DNA of 64,000 bases, from the NCBI GenBank assembly GCA_015680685.1, contig MNCI01002813.1, forward strand, positions 795,250-859,249. Direction: 5' to 3'. The position numbers and the translations under genes were made by a program. The notes under the pieces are model-generated. The model was not told the DNA's origin. It worked only from the letters and a program-made list of their open reading frames with translations, and searched no databases. This document shows positions 55,414-64,000 of this stretch, in pieces; the stretch's first letter is position 1, and each line of letters starts with the position of its first letter. This DNA is from Gnetum montanum (taxonomy: Eukaryota > Streptophyta > Gnetopsida > Gnetales > Gnetaceae).

Positions 55414-56283
55414 AGATGAGTAGTGAGATACCCCTACACTCAACCATATGAATCATAAGTGCTCACACACAATTTGATGAATTCCATGGATGGAACTAGT
55501 TGTGGTATCTAGATCATTCTACTTTGATCACAGTTCACTATCTTCCCACTTGGACTAGTGCTTCGTCATGTATGTTTTAGTCGAGAGTGAGGCATATGAT
55601 GTTGTCTAATTTCTACACTACTCCTGATGACAATGAAGAGAAAAATTAATTAAGCTAATGAATAATGAAAAATAAAATCTAACTAGCTTATGGTGATGAG
55701 TATCTAGACTTAATCATCCATACACATTTTGGACTTCATGAGGCTACTTCTGGGATTGCCAAGTGTACATCATTAGAGGTACCAAATGATACACTTTCGG
55801 ATTACCAAGTACTTCCACTTAAACACTTGTGATTAAGTCGTATGCATTCTGCTTAATAATAAGAATAGTAAATAACAATAAATGAAAATGTTTAACTAAG
55901 GAAAGCCTTAAATAATTAAAGTAAAAATATTAATCTAAGTGGATGTTGCAATGATAGGAGTAATATCGATCTTTATTGCTAGCCATATAATGTGTCCAAG
56001 TACATCACACCTGAACAAAGGTGCCATATAATTATAAACATCACACTATGAGCATGCACTAGGAATAATAGACTTGAAAGAGAAGAAACTAAAAATTAAA
56101 ACTAATTCCTATGCTCTACATGCTATCTCATCTAGGAGCCCAAGTGTACTATTTATAGGCAAGACCTAGATGAGGTGATGTCAGGTATCCAATGTTGCTT
56201 ATTAGCCCCAACATCAAGTACACAACATTGGAACTTCAATGTCACATATCTGACATCGAGGCTCATCAAATCTTAGCTCATCA
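55414..56283 (-). repeat. 5' LTR of LE-3
   Basis: 870 bases, beginning AGATGAG on the plus strand (TGATGAG with one change) and ending GCTCATCA. TATA box GCCTATAAATAG near 56,150 (minus); U3 words GATGTCAGATATGTGACATT upstream. Confidence 0.9.
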
Positions 56284-56700
56284 ATGACCATGGCTTACTA
56301 CATCATATCTATAAAACTATAAACTAAATTATGATATTGTAGTTAACAACATTAAAGTTCTTATCAATATGAAAAATCAAGTTAATATCAATGATAAGAA
56401 TGATCAAATAACAATAAAAAATATATAGAAGATAAAATCACCTATGTATTCTTTTACTAGTACTAGAAAGATTATAAAGTAGCATAGATATATAGCTTAT
56501 AAGGTAAATTTTCCCTTATTTGACAAGAATACCATAAACTCAAAGATTAAAAATACTACAAACAAGAAGGTTATAGTTAATGATAAAGATTCTTGATGTA
56601 AGATTAATAACAAGAAACAAAGTGAAGATCTTCCACAAGTGCTTTCACTTTCCTAGGAGGGTGTTAGACCTTGAGAAATAAATAATAATATTTAAAAATT
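56284..56700. other. Unassigned DNA right of LE-3
   Basis: Would contain the rest of LE-5. Very AT-rich; nothing recognisable. Confidence 0.3.
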
Positions 56701-58560
56701 TTAGAATACATTAGATCATGCAAGAAAATGCCTAACAATTTTGGGAATGTCGTTTAAGATTTTCATCCTTATATCTATTCCTAAATAACTTTTCCTCTAG
56801 AGTATAAAAAGGATTAGGTCTCATACTTATTCAAAAGTACCCTCACAGTTTTTTGTACTTACTAAACAATTTCTTCTAAAGAGAAGAAGACAAGTTTTTA
56901 TAAAGATAAAATAGTATATCATTTTGAAATACAGAATAAATAGCAACAAAAGTTGAAAGCTTCCTGTCCTTAAGCTTCCAAAACAAGAAAAATTGATATT
57001 GTAGAAAATAAATTAATTATTTAAATTTTACTAAGACCTCTTGTGCTTTAAGTTATAGTTGAATAGTGACATCTTTAAAAATATAGTATTTGGCTCTTAA
57101 GTGGAGGTCATAGTTATGCTCTTGTTAATGAAAAATAATTTCATATCTAACCTTACAAATAGAGTATAGAATAAGGGGTTGAAAACATTTTCAAATGCAA
57201 AGAAAAAAAGTAAACATACTAGGCTGATCACCAAGAATAACTTTGTTAATGCTTGATTGAAACTTATTATAACTTCTAAATATCAATTTCCAAGCATGCT
57301 AAGTAATAGGATACTAAAAACAACATGAAAAAATAAGCATTACATCTACAAAGAGTACATTGAGAAGAAACATTTATCATATGTTTAAAACAAGTACTAA
57401 TAGGAAGACCTTGATGAACAAGACACCATAAAAAATATGAATTTTAGAAAATGTAGGAGTTCTCTAAATATCTTTTATTTTCCTTATCCAAAAGTGCCAT
57501 AATAATTATATTTTCTATTTCTTATTTAATTTTTTATGAATAAAATATTTCTTTATAATAATCTTGTAAGTTACTTTCAAATTAAAATTAAAAGCAATTT
57601 TTTCATTCTTCATAAAAATATTTGAAAAAGTTATGCAAACTACTATCAACTTTAAATAAATTCTTATGATTAAAAATTAATTTTTTAAAAGTCTTTTTGA
57701 TCTTTCTATTAAAACCATAGAGGCTACAAGATTTAGTCTAGGTAATCTATCTATTATGAATACGTAGACAAGAAACTACGATGATACCAAATTTGCATCA
57801 AGTGGTACATATTCTAGATGCTTTGATATCCCAAGCTTCTTCATTAAAAGGAAACTACTATGGGCTAATTTTCTTAATCATATATTTTGAAACTATAATA
57901 TGATTTTAATTCTAATTTTAATTCTAATATTTACTAAGCTTGCATCATGTCTTCCAAAAGTTTTTTAGGAATTGCAGAATTAAGAATAGAAATGGCCTAA
58001 GGAAAAGAGGATAGTGAAGAAAGTTATTAGAAGATCAACTACTATCATTCATAGGCTTCACTTGCATAAGTCTATTTTATTAAAAGAAGCATCCAAACAT
58101 CATCCTTATTAATGCACTTTCCAATTCACTTTTCTAGAAAAGAAATACCCTAGGTATAGCAATTAATAAGATCAAGTCCTCCATCTTTCTTACTACTAGT
58201 GTAGATATCTTAAGTAACTCTAGAAAAATATTTTCTATGTTGCTTAGCAAACTAAAGAAATTGAAAAATACTATGATCAATTCTATTATAGAAGTTTTTA
58301 AAGGATTCCAATAATTGGAGTAATTAACATAAGTTGATTGAAGCATTTTCTTAATAGCTAAAACTTTACTAGTAAGGATAAGCTTTCTTTCTATTCATTT
58401 ATCAAGCTTCTTTTCAATTTTATCAACTACATAATTCTATAAAATATTAAGATTAACCTTAAAAGAAAAAGATATTTCTAAAATTTTGAAGACAATCTTT
58501 TTTTTCAACATTTCCAAGGCTTGAGCGTAACCCATTAATTAATATTTCCATTACATTAAA
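56700..58560 (-). pseudogene. LINE (non-LTR retrotransposon) RT C-terminal part and zf-RVT region
   Basis: Minus strand: ERKLILTSKVLAIKKML near 58,370-58,420, then FSRVT, KKDGGLDLINCYT and GISFLEK near 58,130-58,220. This is the thumb of non-LTR RTs, where the family has W-x-x-I-x-x-P-K-x-x-G-G-L-G-L. Near 57,330-57,420, FLWCLVHQGLPISTCFKHM and SSQCTLCRCN match the zf-RVT region following RT in plant LINEs (F-x-W-R, G-L-P-T, C-x-L-C). Many stops; 5' truncated, and the RT palm is absent. The left border is uncertain. Confidence 0.75.
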
Positions 58561-58624
58561 ATAATTAATTAATTTAATTCTTAAATTAATTTAATCCTTA
58601 AATTATCTAACTAATTAATTTCTG

Positions 58625-59201
58625 TAATAAATAATTATCCTAACTTATAGTATCCTACACTTATATTAATGATGCTAAGTTACCAAGTGTCTACTACTAG
58701 AAATACCAAGTATCCGCTAGTGGGATTACCAAGAATTAATATGTTATGCTTGAGGTAATTGTACTTACATGCTTATAAATAATAACATTAATTACTTAAG
58801 AATAGGAATGTAAATTGCATGTAAAGTACTAAAAAGTAGAATTATGCTAATATAAGTATTGCAATGGATATAGGAAATCTCGATTTTATTTTCATACATG
58901 AAAATGTGTCCAAGTACATGGACACTCAAATAAAATGTCATACAATCTCTTAAATCTACACTATGAGCACTTAGAGGAAAAATATTCGAACTTCTATAGG
59001 AAGAAACTACAAGAATTTAACTAAGACTATGACCAAAAGGTACCATAAATTAGAGGGCTATGTAGATTTATATAGGTAATAACTACATTAGAATTGATGT
59101 ACTTACATTAATGCATCATAGCATGCATTAATATGGATAAATAAATGGGACTACATCAATGAACATGCATTAACACAATTTGTCATGTTGATGATTAATC
59201 A
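58625..59201 (-). repeat. Partial 3' LTR of LE-4
   Basis: Ends at the family border (AATCA followed by TACCCCCATG). U3 words are of the TTAATGCAT/ATGCATTAA type (around 59,100-59,180) and a TATA box CCTATATAAATC lies near 59,080. The part left of about 58,625 (R-U5 end) is missing or unrecognisable. Confidence 0.65.
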
Positions 59202-59434
59202 TACCCCCATGAATGACTAAAAACACATCCTCAAGTGAGAAAATTTAGGATCAAGTTTCTTAAAAAATTTGGAAAAGTATGGGACTTATTGAAATATTGA
59301 CTAACTAACTCTAAGTAACTTTGAATGCCAAATTATGTAGTTTTACAAAAATGAATATCATTTTACAAAAAAATTGGATACATAAATAAAATTTTAGCAT
59401 GCACTTGTTAAATGGATGAAGACATGATGAATTC

Positions 59435-62026
59435 TCATATGGAGCCTAGAGATAGATGCTCTTATGGGTTAGATGATCCTTCATCATGTCCTAGTTCTAC
59501 TAGAGACTAAGGCTATCTTGCTACTACTGTTAAAATCTTGAAAGCATCCAAGAGTACTTTCATCTTCTTCTCTTTACTCTATGGATTATACATGGTCTAG
59601 TATGCATCACTTGTATGAGCTAGTGAAAGTATATTCCATGGGCATGACATTGAAGGAAATGGTTCTTTCATGTTAGTAAACCAAGTTGCAAATGTCTTTC
59701 ATTTCATATTGAACATCTTTACTAAGTTCTACAACTCTTGGTACTTGTTCATTAGTCATCTAAGTTCTCAAAAGTACTTCATTGATTAATGAATATACTT
59801 CTAAGAACTTTAAGATCTACATTGACTATCTCCAAATTTTGTTTTGTCTCTTTATGAAGCTTGAATTTTGCCTCATAATGAATGTAGGAGCTAGAGACTT
59901 ACTTTTCTAGTTTAGATGTTAACCTCCCAACTATTAGCATTACCAATATTGCATATTGGAGGTTAGCTAGCCCTATGTACTCTATCATCTCATTGATCCA
60001 CAACTCCTTTAGGTATATTTCTACCTTGTTATATGCATTTAGTCCATCAAAGATAGACTATCATACATCATCTCATTGCTAGAGTTATTGGAGGATCTCA
60101 TTCATCTTCACATTGGCTAATTTTATCTCTTTCTTATTAATTTTCTTGAGTAGTCAAACCAAGTTCTTGTAATGGTTTTTCATCCTTTTGAATTTTAGGG
60201 CTTCATTCTTCTAGGTAACTACCTCAATTGCACTCCTTTGATGAATATCATAAACCTAGTTCATTGAGAGATTCCTATTTTTGGCTACTAATCTTCTCAA
60301 GTTCAAGTTCACCTTAACAAGCTACTCCTTCTAGTGGTGGATAAATTTGATCAACAGGTCCTTTATTTACTTAGCATTTTGTAGGTAGTGATTATACTTG
60401 GTAAGGATTAAGTTATTCTTCTAAACTGCAACAAGTTCTTTTCAATTTTATTAATCATAGCCTCTGACATGGATGCATCAAAGATTATCATTTCTTTTGC
60501 ATTCTCAGACTCTTGATATTTTTATTAAAGCTATTGAAAAGTTTCATTTTGTATCAACTCTAGCTAGAGAATGCAATAATTGAGAGATAGGCTCTTAACT
60601 TTTCAACTTAAATGGCCAATTGATGATTGTTCATGATGGCCTTTTCAAGTTATGCATTTGCAACCAACAATTTGCCCCTTGTCTTGAGTAGCTATGACTA
60701 GTTTCTAGTAATTTCATATGTAAGATTAAAGATCTCTATAAGTGTTTCCCTAGCTTCTAATAATCTTTCTAGCCTCTTCTCATGTTGGATATCAATTATC
60801 TAATCACTTTTGGCTCCTACAGGTACATGAATATCTACCATTATATTGATGTCTAGTACAAGACTAGGACCTCCATCACTATCTCTTCGTCCTATGCTAA
60901 ATCACTAGGACCATTTCTAACTCATCTTCCTCCAACATGATTGAGAATACTATAGAATTTCTCAAAATCTCATAAAATATTTATTCATGAATAAACATTG
61001 TAACCTCCCTCACACTTGGATTGGGTCTTATGGATTCCTAATTCCTCTACATGAATAATAGCAAGGCCCTTTTAGTATACAACTAGCTAATGATCCTCAT
61101 GGCTAGATAGTAAATGGATGAATTATCACCATCTACAGATCCTTATTATTACTATAGATACCATGCTTGAAGTTTCTTAAGCTTTTCAGCAAGTACAAGC
61201 ATATTTGATATAACTTCTAGAGATGCAAATGATGGTGGTGATGGCTACTACTCTTCTTGTAGCTTTTCCACTACATTATTCTATATTATTTTCTATCATA
61301 ATGTGGTAGGATCATGGTAGATCATGTCATTTGAATAGCAAGTTATCCCCTTTCCCCTCTTGTTTACATAATTTTGTGATTGAGCATGAGAAGGGAAGTC
61401 TCTTCCTATCCTTTTCATTTTCTTTTAAGCATTTTTTAATCTCCAAGAAATGAGCTATGCATGCCCAAGGATTTCCTACATTAAGGTTTCAATAAATTTT
61501 ACCTTAGTATTGGAAAAATTGAGGACTTTTTCTATGGCCTCAACTAATGGTAATGATCTTACTTTTTATTGATCATCTTCTTATCAGTTATTTGAAAATA
61601 GGTACATCTTCCCCATGTACCACTCTTTGCTATTATAGAAAATGAGCCATAAAGGGGATCCTTGTAGTTACATCCTAATGTCTTATAGCATCAATTCTAA
61701 GAATGATCCAAAGTTTAACTCCTCTAGGATGGAACTTTGAACCCCGTTGATCCTAATCCATTTAATCAAGCCTTTGTGATCATGACCTTCAAGTTAGGCC
61801 TTTGCCTATGGGCTTTATTCTATCTGGATTGGTCTATCTCTACATTAAGAATCTATCTAATAGATTCCACTTCTCATTCCTCCTAAAGAGGTCTAGTAGC
61901 ATGCATTACCTTAATCTCTTACTCTTTAGGTTGTTACTATTATTATTATTGGCTCCTTCCTCCTCAAGGTTACTTATCCCTAGGTTGTGATGACCCTTCC
62001 ACTTGTGATCCTCATTTAGGTGCCAT
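59435..62026 (-). pseudogene. ORF2 of LE-4: coiled-coil protein
   Basis: Start MAPK at 62,026 directly after an acceptor-like GTGGTCATAG; stop after LSLGSI at 59,435. About 864 codons, heavily stopped. Collinear landmarks with LE-1: RLPFSCSITKLC near 61,390 (LE-1 LPFPCLIKKLC), a basic/Pro hinge, then a long Lys/Glu/Leu-rich half. Shorter than in LE-1 and LE-3 through small deletions. Confidence 0.65.
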
Positions 62027-62496
62027 CTATGACCACAAACATAACCCATGATTATCTCTTTAATTCATGAACTTTATTTATTGAATACCTTTCTTCATTA
62101 GATTAGATTATGTTAATTTATTAGGCATTAAGGGTTGAACATTTCAGTGCTTGTTAATGATCACAGGCTAGGTGTATTATTTTAATTTTATTCTATTCCT
62201 AGTTATTGAAGTTTTTTTATTACTCTCAACTCTTCATGGTAATTAATTTAATATTATTTTAAAAGGTTAACCATGGTGAGTTAGAAAAAGTTTCAAAAAC
62301 ATTTTTGTAAAAAAACCAAATATTTGTGTCCCCCATGATGTAAAGCATACCTTTGATAGCTTAAGGATTAAGAAATGGATGAAAATGAGTAAGGCATTTA
62401 GAAGTTAAGATGCTTAGAAGATTCTTAAACTCTGAAAAATTGCAAAAACATTTTAGTGCTTTTGAAAAATGGTACAAAATAAGCTAATGGTCTCAT

Positions 62497-62506
62497 GTAT
62501 TTATAG
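62497..62506 (-). promoter_or_regulatory. TATA box at the internal promoter position, LE-4
   Basis: CTATAAATAC on the minus strand, about 470 bases upstream of the ORF2 ATG, the same spacing as in LE-1 (about 470) and close to LE-3 (about 550). No palindromic words are evident upstream. Confidence 0.45.
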
Positions 62507-64000
62507 ATTTTTTATGCTAAGTTAATGGGGTTGGAGTGTAATATGTTAAAATATCAATGATTTGAAAGATGATGGATGAATATATTTTTGGATCCCTAAC
62601 TATATAAAATGATTTCAAGTGGTTTAAGTATCTTAATTGATATTCTTGAATCTTTAGAGAAAGATCAAAATAAGTTTCTAATTGAAAGAAAATAATTTTT
62701 TTACTTTACTAGAATCTCTTGATATTTATCATCTTTTAATGTACTACTAATGAGATATTTTAACTTCAAAATTCTCAATCCTTGATTTTAATAGCTTTAT
62801 AGATCTAATGATATTAATGAGATTCTTGAATGCTTCTCTACAAATGCAAGGTAATCAAAGGAAGGAAATTCAAGTAGAAGATTCATTGAACGAGATGGAA
62901 GAATATTAATCACTTATGCAAGGGGAGGCTATTTTTATATTTTGGGACCATCAATTTAGGGGAAGTTTTTAGAGATTCTTACTAAGACACTCCAAATTAC
63001 AAGATTTCATTCTCAAACATCCATAGCAGAAAATGAGCAAGAAATAGTTTATTCATATTAAAATTTAAACACTTGGGCATCTTCAATGGTATATGAAGCA
63101 ACAAAATATTTTCATACTCTTTTTTGATAAAGTATTTAAGGTAATAATGAAAATTATGATATATATATATATTGTTGGTATTTAACATGGTGTTATTAAA
63201 TTATTTTTGTGATATTATTTGTATTGCTTTTAATCATTAAAATATCTAGTGTAATCAATAGTAGAGGCCTTGGTCATTCTTATGGTTTTTGAGCTCTTCA
63301 AAGTACATGTGCTATCTCTCTTCTTGAATATGGGATCTACTTGTGATAACCTCTCACTAGAGTCTAAGAAACAGGAATAAGATATTCTTGATATATTATG
63401 AAGACTATTTGAAAAGAGTTTGCCTTTATTATGAATATATCCTTCATAATCATAAACTCTATGCCATTATAGTGATTTTGTTACTAATGGTTTATGATTC
63501 ACTATTTCAAAGACAAGTTAGTTGATCTTCAACACTCAGACTTTGGAGTTCATCCTTTGGTTCTTGGATATCAATTAAAAGGCTTCAATTAGTTGTGATT
63601 TATCTTTGTCTACAAATAGATAAGGGACAAATCTTACTGATATTTAGTCTTTCATCATTAGTCCTATAAAACCTATGCTAAAGGATGTATACTCTTTAGG
63701 TGGTATCTATGGCATTTTCTTCCTTAGCTAAATGCTTGTGTCTTTATGGGATTTTCATATAATGTTAGTTAGATATGGTAGAAATTTTACCTTATGGAAT
63801 TTTATTAAGGATGGTTGCCTAGGTAATTTTCATGCTTCACTTCTTTTAGATGTTGTCCATTGGTCATGATGTGTGATACTGATATTGATCATTGGTCATT
63901 TTGTGTGGATTAATATTAATCTTGATAATTGATCATGTTGTGTTGTATATGATATTGCTTTGTATGATGTTACTAATTTGGTTTATCCTCTTGGCTATAT
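62507..64000. other. Unassigned internal DNA of LE-4
   Basis: Should correspond to the conserved non-coding block, but I cannot align it. A (AT)n run lies at 63,160-63,173. Nothing else recognisable. Confidence 0.3.

Larger units (their letters stand above)
47552..56283 (-). mobile_element. LE-3: non-autonomous Athila-like LTR retrotransposon with ORF2
   Basis: 8,732 bases with LTRs at 47,552-48,425 and 55,414-56,283 and flanks ATGAT/ATGAC (a target duplication with one transition). Same architecture as LE-1: primer site, gag, conserved non-coding block, internal promoter, intron-like leader, ORF2, short G-rich tract, LTR. I see no PR, RT, RNase H or integrase. Confidence 0.9.
58625..64000 (-). 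mobile_element. LE-4: related LTR element, 3' part only
   Basis: Has a partial 3' LTR, the family tract CATGGGGGTA next to it (59,202-59,211), ORF2 and a TATA box at the internal promoter position. Gag would lie beyond the right edge. The most diverged of the ORF2-bearing copies. Confidence 0.7.

Noticed and set aside
61802-61990. Leu-rich 62-codon plus ORF as a membrane protein
   Set aside because: It is antisense to the start of ORF2 in LE-4.

Overview
This window is nuclear DNA from a land plant with a large, transposon-filled genome. The pointers are plant-type CCCTAAA telomere heptamers, Athila/Tat-like Ty3/gypsy elements with tRNA-Asp primer sites, strongly AT-rich sequence with few long reading frames, and Penelope-like retroelements (PLEs), which are rare in flowering plants but known from conifers and a lycophyte. 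A gymnosperm is my best guess. I see no intact host gene, tRNA or rRNA. Almost everything recognisable is a decayed or nested mobile element. LE, P and T below are my own labels for LTR elements, PLE copies and telomere-like arrays.

Layout. 1-5,615 (-): LE-A, a decayed gag-PR-RT-RNaseH-integrase element cut by the left edge and apparently inserted into a PLE fragment (P0, 5,616-6,191). 6,192-8,146: AT-rich palindromic, MITE-like sequence and unassigned DNA. 8,147-22,110 (+): a PLE/telomere-repeat complex of seven PLE copies (P1-P7) and four degenerate CCCTAAA arrays (T1-T4), all in one orientation. Only P2 (about 8.9-12.7 kb) keeps most of an RT. 22,993-31,615 (+): LE-1. 33,026-40,469 (-): LE-2, with a perfect 5-bp target duplication, splitting a Merlin/IS1595-like DDE transposase pseudogene whose halves lie at 32,838-33,025 and 40,470-40,880. 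42.5-46.1 kb: two SINE-like modules, a solo LTR and a decayed tandem repeat. 47,552-56,283 (-): LE-3, inserted into an older related LTR (LE-5). 56.7-58.56 kb (-): a LINE fragment. 58,625-64,000 (-): LE-4, 3' part only.

How the parts fit. LE-1 and LE-3 are non-autonomous: they have gag but no visible RT, RNase H or integrase. In place of pol they carry a conserved non-coding block, an LTR-U3-like internal promoter with a TATA box, a probable 5'-UTR intron ending just before the ATG, and a roughly 900-codon coiled-coil ORF (ORF2) next to the 3' LTR. LE-4 shows the ORF2 and TATA parts; LE-2 keeps gag-PR and the non-coding block. LE-A, with the same gag/PR type plus pol, is the kind of element that could supply enzymes. 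In the PLE complex every PLE reads in the CCCTAAA-strand direction and arrays follow PLE 3' ends, as expected if PLE RNA was reverse-transcribed from a G-rich telomeric 3' overhang. With no recognisable GIY-YIG endonuclease in P2, this looks like a fossil subtelomere built by endonuclease-deficient PLEs, now interstitial.

Limits: boundaries are read by eye. Most coding features are pseudogenes with stops and frameshifts, and family assignments rest on motif recognition without database searches.
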